Shown here in pieces: positions 1 through 5,856 of a DNA stretch of 6,518 nucleotides. The notes beneath the pieces are model-generated. The model did not search any database. It saw only the letters and a program-made list of their open reading frames with translations, and had not been told where the DNA came from. Both the position numbers and the translations under genes were made by a program. The DNA comes from an uncultured Planctomycetaceae bacterium (GTDB taxonomy: Bacteria > Planctomycetota > Planctomycetia > Planctomycetales > Planctomycetaceae): assembly GCA_903921605.1 (NCBI GenBank), contig CAIXQV010000504.1, forward strand, positions 1-6,518. Direction: 5' to 3'. How positions within the stretch are numbered: the first letter of the stretch is position 1; each line of letters starts with the position of its first letter.

Positions 1-1332
1 CTGCGAGCCTGCTCAAGACAGTTTCGCGAAGGCGATGTTCAGCACTGGTGGCATCCGCCGGTGGGACGCGGTGTGCGAACTCATTTCTCAGACGACTTTC
101 TCTGGTTGCCGGTTGCGTTGTGTCGCTATGTGCAGATGACGGGCGATACTGGGATTCTGGCGGAGCGAGTGCCGTTTCTCAGTTCACGAGCCCTGCATGC
201 TCACGAAGAAGCCAACTACGATCTGCCGGTGATCTCGGAAGATATAGGCACCGTTTATGACCATGCCGTGCGCGCCATCGACAACGGTCTGCGATTTGGT
301 GTTCACGGTTTGCCGCTGATGGGATGTGGTGACTGGAATGACGGTATGAATCTGGTCGGTCAGAATGGTCAGGGCGAAAGTGTCTGGCTGGCGTTCTTCC
401 AATTCGATGTGCTGACTCAGTTTACCAAACTGGCGCAGCGACAGAATGATGCCGTGACCGCCGATCGACTGGTGATCGAAGCTGGAAGACTGCGTGGCCA
501 CATCGAACATAATGGCTGGGACGGCGAATGGTATCGCCGTGCGTACTTTGACGATGGAACACCGCTTGGTTCGTCAGAGAACACCGAATGCCAGATCGAT
601 TCGATCTCCCAAAGCTGGTCGATTCTTTCTGGTGCAGGAACTCAGGAGAGGTCTCTTCAGGCCATGGCCAGCGTCGATCGCCGACTGGTGCGAAGAGACG
701 CGAAGTTGATTCAGCTGCTGGATCCTCCATTCAATCATTCGGCATTGAATCCTGGCTACATCAAGGGCTACGTCCCGGGCGTCCGTGAAAACGGCGGCCA
801 GTATACTCACAGCGCGATCTGGACGGTTATGGCCTTCGCCGCCATTGGTAATGTCGAACGCGCGTGGGAATTGTTCAATATGATCAATCCCATCAATCAT
901 GGATCGACACCACAGGCCATCAGCACTTATCGAGTTGAGCCGTACGTTGTCGCCGCCGATGTTTATGGAGTGGATCCTCATCTCGGTCGCGGCGGCTGGA
1001 CATGGTACACCGGTTCGTCCGGCTGGATGTATCGATTGATTACCGAGTCATTGCTGGGCCTGCAACTGGATGGAGACAAGCTGCGATTTACGCCTCGGCC
1101 GCCGAAAGACTGGGAGTCGTATACGATTCACTATCGATACCGCGACACGACCTACCATATCGCCGTCATAAATCATGGCGATGGAACTTCCAGCCGACAC
1201 TTGCGACTGGATGGTGTCGAGCAAACTCAGGACTTCATTCCGCTCGTGGATGATCACGTCAGCCATGAGGTTGAGATCCAACTCAATCAAAGTTCAGATG
1301 TGCCTGCCAGTGTTATTGTTTCTGCGCCGTGA
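1..1332 (+). CDS. Cyclic beta-1,2-glucan synthase (NdvB-like), C-terminal GH94 phosphorylase region, 5' partial
   Basis: The frame is open from base 1 to a TGA at 1330-1332 and gives 443 residues, so this is the 3' end of a longer gene; the first in-frame ATG or GTG inside the window is not its start. The segment carries GH94 landmarks. [11 protein letters not shown] lies at in-window residues 10-20, followed by a SDD-LWLP stretch. GDWNDG at 110-115 is the GH94 motif that supplies the general acid Asp. NGGQYTHSA at 264-272 and [12 protein letters not shown] at 331-342 match the phosphate-binding side of the fold. The tail reads [16 protein letters not shown], as NdvB proteins end. In NdvB (about 2,800 residues) a membrane glycosyltransferase builds linear beta-1,2-glucan, and the C-terminal GH94 domain trims its length by phosphorolysis. 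A smaller stand-alone 1,2-beta-oligoglucan or cellobiose-type phosphorylase cannot be excluded without the N-terminus. No truncation or frameshift is visible. It converges with the operon downstream. Confidence 0.88.
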   Translation: MRACSRQFREGDVQHWWHPPVGRGVRTHFSDDFLWLPVALCRYVQMTGDTGILAERVPFLSSRALHAHEEANYDLPVISEDIGTVYDHAVRAIDNGLRFGVHGLPLMGCGDWNDGMNLVGQNGQGESVWLAFFQFDVLTQFTKLAQRQNDAVTADRLVIEAGRLRGHIEHNGWDGEWYRRAYFDDGTPLGSSENTECQIDSISQSWSILSGAGTQERSLQAMASVDRRLVRRDAKLIQLLDPPFNHSALNPGYIKGYVPGVRENGGQYTHSAIWTVMAFAAIGNVERAWELFNMINPINHGSTPQAISTYRVEPYVVAADVYGVDPHLGRGGWTWYTGSSGWMYRLITESLLGLQLDGDKLRFTPRPPKDWESYTIHYRYRDTTYHIAVINHGDGTSSRHLRLDGVEQTQDFIPLVDDHVSHEVEIQLNQSSDVPASVIVSAP

Positions 1333-1438
1333 TATCGGGTGGGATCGCTCAAGGAGATAGTTCACTTATGCTGATCGTCACGCACGCGTGGATTGTCGTC
1401 GGTATGCAATCAAGGGTGAGTTAAGTGACAAATAAGCC

Positions 1439-1488
1439 TCGCCATTCCGCCAGCGGCGATGTCAGCGATTGATCCGGAAAGGCTCCGG
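1439..1488. terminator. Weak hairpin pair between convergent genes, possible bidirectional terminator
   Basis: Two short inverted repeats lie between the convergent stops at 1332 and 1516. TCGCC at 1439-1443 pairs with GGCGA at 1455-1459, and CCGGA at 1474-1478 pairs with TCCGG at 1484-1488 across a 5-base loop. On the minus strand the first stem is followed within a few bases by TTATTTGT, a poor U-rich tail. Neither is a classical intrinsic terminator; the main argument is position. Confidence 0.22.
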
Positions 1489-1515
1489 GAATTCACCCCG
1501 CGTCGCAGCCATGCA

Positions 1516-2781
1516 TCAACGTTGCGATGCCAGATCGGCAATAACACTTTCGGCAGCCTTGCGTCCACTGACCATGGCTCCCTGAATCGATGCCGTCTCA
1601 CAGTAGTCACCACAGTAGTACAGCCCGTCTCCCCAATGCGATTGTCCTGAAAGGCTGTCTCTGAAGCCGGCCTGCTGCGCGGGCAAGGCGATCGGGATGT
1701 CATAGCGCCGTAACAAAGACCAGGCATCGACCTGAGATCCGAACCACTGCCTCAGTTGCTGACGGACGGTGTTATTGAGATCGCTTGAGTCCATCAATTC
1801 TTTGCCAACGACGGAAGCACTGATCAGTGCTTGTCCGGCGGGTGCATAACTTTTCGCCACGTTGGACACAACACACAGATTATTGATCGGACCTTCGTTG
1901 TCGCCGTTTAGCACAAGCAGCGGTTCACCGAACGGGGCCTGTGGGGCGGCGAAGTAGAAACACGTGGTTGCTCTGAATTCAGGTGAATGGATCGTCCCGC
2001 TCGTCAACCTTGACGCTTCCCTGCCTTCGACCGCGAGTACAATCGCACGACAGTCAATGGATTCGCCATTCCTGAGTCGTACGTGATGGCGATCCACCAG
2101 TGAGTCGACTGGAGTGGAAAGCCGGAGCATGTCGGGCGTCAATTCCGCCGCCAATTGTCGCGGAATTGCACTCATGCCTTGCTCTGGAAGTGATGCGTCT
2201 CCCAGCGCAAAGATTCGGAATAAGAATCTGAAGAACCCACTCGAGGTGCTGAGGTCTTTCTCTAAAAACACGCCCGAAAACCACGGACGAAAAAAGCGAT
2301 TGATAATATCGTTCGAAAGCCCACACGTCCTGCGAAGATATTCATGAGTTGTTGATTCTGGCTCTCGCCAGAGTGCATCGAAAGATGCATGAGTCACGTG
2401 CCAGCGGAGTTTGGCCAGTTTCAGGCGATCCCGGAAGGTGCCGATTCCATTGAACGCCGTCGACAGTAACTTCGAAGGTTTCCGCCACGGATCGCTCATC
2501 TCAACCATTCGACCCTGAGTGCGAATCAAAGCGCCGGGATCAAAACTATGCAGCCGCAGCGAGTCATAATCAAGTTGAGCGTTGGCTTCAGGGTAGGCCG
2601 TCTGCAAAACCTGAAATCCTCGATCAAGCAGAAAGCCGTCGACATGGTCTGTGCGTACTCGACCGCCAACATCATCCTGTGCATCGAGTACGAGAACGTC
2701 GATATTGTTTTTTAGCAAAAGGCGTGCGCAACATAACCCAGAAAGCCCGGCACCAACGATAATCACAGGCTTCGATTTCAT
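1516..2781 (-). CDS. FAD-dependent oxidoreductase, amine oxidase / phytoene desaturase-like superfamily
   Basis: 421 residues from ATG at 2781. The N-terminus has the dinucleotide-binding signature VGAGLSGL (residues 9-16) after a beta strand. An Asp at 33 closes the second strand, where it binds the FAD ribose, and the GGRVRT motif follows at 39-44. The C-terminal end carries GLYYCGDY followed by SIQGAMVSGRKAAESV, the usual second FAD contact and final helix of the amine oxidase/protoporphyrinogen oxidase/phytoene desaturase clan. Length is normal for the shorter bacterial members, and no signal peptide is seen, so it is probably cytosolic or peripherally membrane-bound. The substrate cannot be read from sequence; an isoprenoid, porphyrin or amine substrate are all possible. 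It is the last gene of the minus-strand operon. A GTG at 2787 would overlap the upstream stop as GTGA, but GGGGAA at 2788-2793 abuts that GTG and sits a proper 6 bases from the ATG at 2781, so the ATG is preferred. Confidence 0.87.
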   Translation of the reverse strand: MKSKPVIIVGAGLSGLCCARLLLKNNIDVLVLDAQDDVGGRVRTDHVDGFLLDRGFQVLQTAYPEANAQLDYDSLRLHSFDPGALIRTQGRMVEMSDPWRKPSKLLSTAFNGIGTFRDRLKLAKLRWHVTHASFDALWREPESTTHEYLRRTCGLSNDIINRFFRPWFSGVFLEKDLSTSSGFFRFLFRIFALGDASLPEQGMSAIPRQLAAELTPDMLRLSTPVDSLVDRHHVRLRNGESIDCRAIVLAVEGREASRLTSGTIHSPEFRATTCFYFAAPQAPFGEPLLVLNGDNEGPINNLCVVSNVAKSYAPAGQALISASVVGKELMDSSDLNNTVRQQLRQWFGSQVDAWSLLRRYDIPIALPAQQAGFRDSLSGQSHWGDGLYYCGDYCETASIQGAMVSGRKAAESVIADLASQR

Positions 2782-2783
2782 AC

Positions 2784-4307
2784 TCACTTCCCCAAGTCAC
2801 AATCTGTGGTCGCTGGAGTTTTTGCGATAGTCTTAACAGCCGAAGCAGCGGACGTCTCGGCAGCACGAGCAATGTTGCGGAGCATTCCTGCAAATACGCA
2901 TTGATGCAGGGGGTAAATGCCGTACCAGTAAAGAATTCCGAAGAGGCCCAGTGGATCGAAGATGGCCGTCTGACGAATGGTGCTCCCTGCCTGACACGGA
3001 GTCACTTCAAACTCAAGCCATGCGCGACCGGGAACTTTCATTTCGGCGTAGAGCCGCAGACTACGATCCTGGTCGAACGATTCAACACGCCAGAAATCGA
3101 GAGCATCCCCGACTCGCAGTGTGTCCTCATCACGCCGTCCGCGTCGCACGCCCACGCCACCAAGCAGCAGGTCAATGAAACCACGAACGGTCCACAGCCA
3201 GTTTCCGTAATACCACCCCGTGCGACCGCCAATGCGGCGGATTGGACGAAACGCCTGCTCGGGAGGAACAGGCACGACGATCGTTCGCGAGTCGACTAGT
3301 CGGGAGCCGAACCGAGTACCACCCCAGGATCGAATCTCGCCCGCTGATGAGAGGGAATCAGACCATCGCGTGGCAGCAAACTCGCTGTCCTCGTTGACAA
3401 GAGCGCGTGCGATGGCTTCCTGATAGGTTCTTGGTCGGACGGAAAATGAAGTCGACGCAAGATTGTTTGAGAGAAGTGTCGGATTGCGCAGGCTTTCGAC
3501 CAGTTTCCTGCCGACTCTTGCATAAAGTGGCGTCACCAGGCCAAGCCAAAGACTTGAAAGGTATGGCGTCAGAAATGGGACTGGGATCATCCAGCGAATC
3601 AGGCCTCTCTGCCGAGCGTACTCCTGCATGATCTGACCATACGACACTTGATTCGGCCCACCGATCTCAAACACTTGAGATCCGAAAGTCGGCAAGTCCA
3701 GTGCGGCTTTGAGGTAGTTCAGCAGATCTTCGATAGCGATGGGCTGGGCCTTCACATGCACCCAGCGAGGACAAATCATAATCGGAAGACGCTCTACCAG
3801 AGCGCGGATCATTTCAAAGGAAAGACTGCCCGACCCAATCACGATCGAGGCTCGAAATTCAATCACCTGCGAATGATGAGCTCGGAGTGCGTCGCCAGTC
3901 TCCTGTCGACTGCGGAGATGCTTTGAAAGTTCATGGTCGGGATTGCCAAGACCGCCGAGATAAATGATCCGTCGCACGCCAGCGGCTGTTGCAGCCTCAG
4001 CGAAATTGGTCGCGCCGATGAGATCCTGCTCTTCAAAATTTCCTTGAGCGCCCATCGAATGCACAAGGTAGTAGGCAGTATCCACTCCTGCAAATGCTGG
4101 CGGCAAAGTGTCGCGATCTAACACGTCGCCTGCCACGACTTCCGTTGTGCTTGAACGGCGATCGTCAAGTGCTTCAGGGCGACGAGTCAGGCAACGCACA
4201 CGCACTCCATGGTGCTGCAGAAGAGTCAACAGTCTCCCGCCGACATAACCTGTTGCCCCGGTCAGCAGAGTCAGACTTCGGTTTTCCCCGACCGGTTGAT
4301 CTTCCAT
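2784..4307 (-). CDS. YbjT-like atypical SDR / NAD(P)-binding protein with C-terminal DUF2867 domain
   Basis: 507 residues from ATG at 4307. The N-terminal Rossmann domain opens with TGATGYVGGRL (16-26). It continues with a GDV turn at 60-62, LVHSMG at 81-86, and the family motif HLRSRQETGDALR at 130-142. This order (VHSMG, then SxHLRSRxxTGxxLR, then PRWV near 180) matches E. coli YbjT and its relatives. The YxxxK catalytic pair of classical SDRs is not evident, so the protein may bind NAD(P)H without ordinary SDR chemistry. A hydrophobic stretch lies near 243-263. Residues from about 335 to 480 (RTGWYYGN, GDALDFWRVE, MKVPGRAWLEF) correspond to DUF2867, as in YbjT. The frame stays open back to a GTG at 4430 (548 residues), but the extra 41 residues look non-conserved and the ATG falls just before the first beta strand. 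Neither start has a clear Shine-Dalgarno. The gene ends 2 bases before the next start and is probably co-transcribed with it. Confidence 0.87.
   Translation of the reverse strand: MEDQPVGENRSLTLLTGATGYVGGRLLTLLQHHGVRVRCLTRRPEALDDRRSSTTEVVAGDVLDRDTLPPAFAGVDTAYYLVHSMGAQGNFEEQDLIGATNFAEAATAAGVRRIIYLGGLGNPDHELSKHLRSRQETGDALRAHHSQVIEFRASIVIGSGSLSFEMIRALVERLPIMICPRWVHVKAQPIAIEDLLNYLKAALDLPTFGSQVFEIGGPNQVSYGQIMQEYARQRGLIRWMIPVPFLTPYLSSLWLGLVTPLYARVGRKLVESLRNPTLLSNNLASTSFSVRPRTYQEAIARALVNEDSEFAATRWSDSLSSAGEIRSWGGTRFGSRLVDSRTIVVPVPPEQAFRPIRRIGGRTGWYYGNWLWTVRGFIDLLLGGVGVRRGRRDEDTLRVGDALDFWRVESFDQDRSLRLYAEMKVPGRAWLEFEVTPCQAGSTIRQTAIFDPLGLFGILYWYGIYPLHQCVFAGMLRNIARAAETSAASAVKTIAKTPATTDCDLGK
2788..2793 (-). 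promoter_or_regulatory. Shine-Dalgarno that decides the start of the FAD oxidoreductase
   Basis: GGGGAA on the minus strand lies 6 bases before the ATG at 2781 and 0 bases before the GTG at 2787. It sits inside the end of the upstream SDR gene, so the two genes are probably translationally coupled. Confidence 0.5.
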
Positions 4308-4410
4308 TTGAATTTTGCCATTCGAGATATCAAAAGCACATGGGAAACCGGACCGATCGAAAACCAGAATAGATGCAAGGTTTCCGGGGCGAACTTGGCC
4401 CCTGACGTGG
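4308..4410 (-). other. Intercistronic spacer with two inverted repeats
   Basis: Read on the minus strand, this spacer follows the 35-residue ORF. GGGGC pairs with GCCCC across a 7-base loop (plus-strand positions 4386-4390 and 4398-4402), starting 8 bases after the stop. A 7-bp inverted repeat also occurs, GGAAACC at 4343-4349 with GGTTTCC at 4379-4385. No U-tract follows, so an intrinsic terminator is unlikely; an mRNA processing or stability element is possible. If the GTG at 4430 is the true SDR start, the spacer is coding and the repeats are chance. Confidence 0.3.
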
Positions 4411-4518
4411 TTACTCGTCCGATTTGGCACTGACCATGAGAGAAATGAATGTTGATGTCAGAGCCATGGCGAATACGCCGCAGCCCACAAGAAAAATCAC
4501 CAGATCACTATTTGCCAT
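4411..4518 (-). CDS. 35-residue single-helix membrane microprotein, unknown function
   Basis: This short frame runs from ATG at 4518 to TAA at 4411. It starts MANSD, is almost wholly hydrophobic from residue 6 to 29 (LVIFLVGCGVFAMAL, then a Thr/Ser-containing second half), and ends SAKSDE. That is the layout of a one-pass small membrane protein with a short charged tail. Its start codon lies inside the last codons of the upstream 59-residue gene in another frame, an 11-base overlap. A GGGAG Shine-Dalgarno at 4527-4531 is 8 bases upstream, so translational coupling is likely. I do not recognise a family. It may work with the 59-residue neighbour or anchor one of the redox enzymes encoded downstream; that is inference. 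The frame is short enough to occur by chance, but start, ribosome site, hydrophobic span and operon position agree. Confidence 0.55.
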   Translation of the reverse strand: MANSDLVIFLVGCGVFAMALTSTFISLMVSAKSDE

Positions 4519-4687
4519 TGTTCGAACTCCCAAGCACAAGTGTTCCGAAACTCAGGATCGACGGCACCCAAAGCCCCACGAACATCCCCTCCTGCTTGCT
4601 ACCGGTAAACCACAGCGAGATGGAGAAAAGGAACGAAGCGCCAGCAGCGAAGACGAAGCCAAGTTTTCCCAACTTTTTCTTGTTCAT
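4508..4687 (-). CDS. 59-residue two-helix membrane protein, unknown function
   Basis: This frame runs from ATG at 4687 to TAG at 4508. The N-terminus is MNKKKLGK, basic and so likely cytoplasmic. A first hydrophobic helix spans about residues 9-28 and ends LWFTG. A short polar turn (SKQEG) follows, then a second helix at about 35-53 that begins MFVGLWVPSIL, and a polar tail SSNNGK. AAGGA at 4696-4700 lies 8 bases upstream, a well placed ribosome site. The GLWVPSIL segment resembles small uncharacterised proteins I associate with Planctomycetota; I cannot name a family or confirm this without a search. It is the first gene of the minus-strand operon and overlaps the next ORF by 11 bases. Longer plus-strand frames opposite it give polar, low-quality translations and are rejected. 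Function is unknown; a membrane partner for the downstream oxidoreductases is one possibility. Confidence 0.72.
   Translation of the reverse strand: MNKKKLGKLGFVFAAGASFLFSISLWFTGSKQEGMFVGLWVPSILSFGTLVLGSSNNGK
4527..4531 (-). promoter_or_regulatory. Shine-Dalgarno for the 35-residue microprotein
   Basis: GGGAG on the minus strand, 8 bases before the ATG at 4518 and located within the coding end of the 59-residue gene. It supports the overlapping start. Confidence 0.45.
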
Positions 4688-4695
4688 GACCCAGT

Positions 4696-4700
4696 TCCTT
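4696..4700 (-). promoter_or_regulatory. Shine-Dalgarno for the 59-residue membrane protein
   Basis: AAGGA on the minus strand, 8 bases before the ATG at 4687. It supports this as the first translated gene of the operon. Confidence 0.5.
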
Positions 4701-4946
4701 CAGCAGACATCCAGATTCACCCAGCGATTAAATCGTTCATAACGTTCAGGTGTACCCGTGAGGGTTAGTGATTGTTAACTGTGGATCGATGGTATTCGTC
4801 TGATTTGCGGTAATCGTGTTCAGCGGCTGACGACCATTGGCAGCGACAAAAACGCCCGCACACCTTGAGAGGACTATCCCTCGTTAACAGATGCTGGCAC
4901 TGGCACTGCCGCAGCCCGGTCTGATGATATTGGGGGTCGCAGTTGG

Positions 4947-4982
4947 GCGATCTTAATGATGAGGGCGATTTGAATGATGACC
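4947..4982. repeat. Imperfect 18-bp tandem repeat
   Basis: GCGATCTTAATGATGAGG at 4947-4964 is followed directly by GCGATTTGAATGATGACC at 4965-4982, identical at 14 of 18 positions. A GAGGG (4961-4965) and CCCTC (4981-4985) pair brackets the second copy. Placement in a divergent control region would suit paired regulator sites, but function is unproven. Confidence 0.45.
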
Positions 4983-5106
4983 CTCACTCAATGACGCGTT
5001 CAAAATCCGGAAACCGACTTTGATCCATCGCGATGCCAAGTGCACGCCGATGGTTTTCGTGATCTTCTGTTTTTTGTGAAGAATCGTGTTATGCCCGGGC
5101 GTTTAC

Positions 5107-5153
5107 AGGCGGTCTCGCAAAACCAGGCGCGGACGCCTGCTTGTGCACCGCCT
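5107..5153. repeat. Nested inverted repeat, potential structured RNA or DNA cruciform
   Basis: AGGCGGT at 5107-5113 is the exact reverse complement of ACCGCCT at 5147-5153. Inside it, CAGGCG at 5124-5129 pairs with CGCCTG at 5134-5139 across the tetraloop CGGA. The two stems nest in order, giving an outer 7-bp and an inner 6-bp helix separated by internal loops. No U-tract follows on either strand, so this is not a standard terminator. Confidence 0.45.
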
Positions 5154-5387
5154 CGAATTGGGAATTTATGGGCCGGCACTATGATTTTCTGAGAGACTAT
5201 CGGAGGACGAAGTTTTCCCCCAGCAATGTTTCGAAGATGCGAGAGAAGCCAAGTGAGCTGGCCGAAACTCGCTCGCGTGCCACGGCATTGCGTGCCAATT
5301 GGGGCGGCTCAGAATTATGAGAATCAGCGGCTCTCCAACTGAACACCGGCGTTTCATTGATCTTCGACTAAAGTGCGAGTGACATCT

Positions 5388-5654
5388 ATGTCCAGCGAAC
5401 ATGTGACCGAGATGCTGACGGATGGCGATCTGGATCGAATCATTCAGATGGCCTGGGAGGATCGTACATCGTTCGACACGATCCGAAGTCAATTTGGTTT
5501 GACTCCGGGGGAAGTTATCAAGCTAATGCGTCATCACCTAAGCACAGGCTCTTTCAAACTTTGGCGGAAGAGAACTGCAGGTCGGCGGACGAAACATCAA
5601 GCACTCCGTAGTTTTCGCTTCGGTCGATTTCGTGCGCCGGGACAGCGTGACTGA
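5388..5654 (+). CDS. TIGR03643 / DUF2805 family small protein, helix-turn-helix-like
   Basis: 88 residues from ATG at 5388 to TGA at 5652-5654. The core matches the family as I know it: DLDRIIQMAWEDRTSFDTI at 14-32, FGLTPGEVIKLMR at 36-48, then a basic SFKLWRKRTAGRRTKH at 55-70. The segment at about 29-50 has the spacing of a helix-turn-helix of the sigma-region-4 or FIS type, followed by an Arg/Lys-rich tail that could bind nucleic acid; this role is inference, since the family has no established function. Length is normal for the family. An in-frame GTG at 5373 would add five residues, and an ATG at 5412 would lose eight; none has a clear Shine-Dalgarno, and 5388 is chosen because it keeps the usual short acidic lead-in. 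It sits 202 bases upstream of a flavoprotein gene on the same strand and diverges from the SDR operon. Confidence 0.82.
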   Translation: MSSEHVTEMLTDGDLDRIIQMAWEDRTSFDTIRSQFGLTPGEVIKLMRHHLSTGSFKLWRKRTAGRRTKHQALRSFRFGRFRAPGQRD

Positions 5655-5677
5655 GAAACACAACGGGATCAATCAAG

Positions 5678-5698
5678 TGCGGATACCGTTGCGGATAC
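5678..5698. repeat. 9-bp direct repeat, TGCGGATAC x2
   Basis: TGCGGATAC occurs at 5678-5686 and again, perfectly, at 5690-5698, a 12-base period, shortly after the TIGR03643 stop and about 160 bases before the renalase-like start. It may be a regulator site or a chance duplication. Confidence 0.35.
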
Positions 5699-5856
5699 AA
5701 GGAGCGGGGCTGGTTTGCTGGACGGCTGTCGAATCTGCTGTCATGATCGCAGCATGGTCTTGTTGACTCACGATGATTTGATCCTTGCTGCTGCTTCGGC
5801 TCGATGATTCTGGTCGATGGCGCGGGCTTGTGGTCTTAGCGAGAAGATTTTGAACA

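Larger units (their letters stand above)
4688..5387. other. Divergent intergenic region, about 700 bases without a convincing gene
   Basis: This stretch separates the minus-strand operon from the plus-strand TIGR03643 gene, so promoters for both directions should lie here, but I see no strong -35/-10 pair. It contains a CGTTCA-TAA-CGTTCA direct repeat at 4734-4748, about 50 bases before the operon's first start. It also holds an imperfect 18-bp tandem repeat at 4947-4982 and a nested inverted repeat at 5107-5153. A 50-codon plus-strand frame (5168-5320) and the open minus-strand tail ending at 4984 are too weak to call as genes. Confidence 0.6.

Noticed and set aside
574..981. Minus-strand frame of 135 codons (also 184-510 and 422-730)
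   Set aside because: All are antisense shadows of the GH94 coding region, whose conserved motifs span them.
1368..1424. 18-codon plus-strand frame after the GH94 gene, with AAGGAG upstream
   Set aside because: The AAGGAG is about 11 bases from the ATG and the product too short to judge; nothing else supports it.
2901..3299. Plus-strand frame of 132 codons
   Set aside because: It is antisense to the DUF2867 end of the SDR gene, which has strong family motifs; the translation has no recognisable features.
4424..4768. Plus-strand frame of 114 codons (and a second of 97 codons at 4449-4742)
   Set aside because: Both lie opposite the two small membrane-protein genes. Their translations are polar, Pro/Lys-rich and without domain character, while the minus strand gives clean hydrophobic helices with ribosome sites.
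4773..4778. TTAACA on the minus strand as a -35 box for the operon
   Set aside because: At 17 bases spacing the -10 position reads GTACAC, a poor match to TATAAT, so no promoter is called.
5168..5320. 50-codon plus-strand frame starting MGRHYDFLRDYRR
   Set aside because: No Shine-Dalgarno, no recognised family, and third-position base composition that does not distinguish it from noncoding sequence; it could be revisited if conserved in relatives.
5166..5492. Minus-strand frame of 108 codons
   Set aside because: It overlaps the TIGR03643 gene by about 105 bases in antisense and has a His/Ser/Arg-rich translation typical of chance frames.
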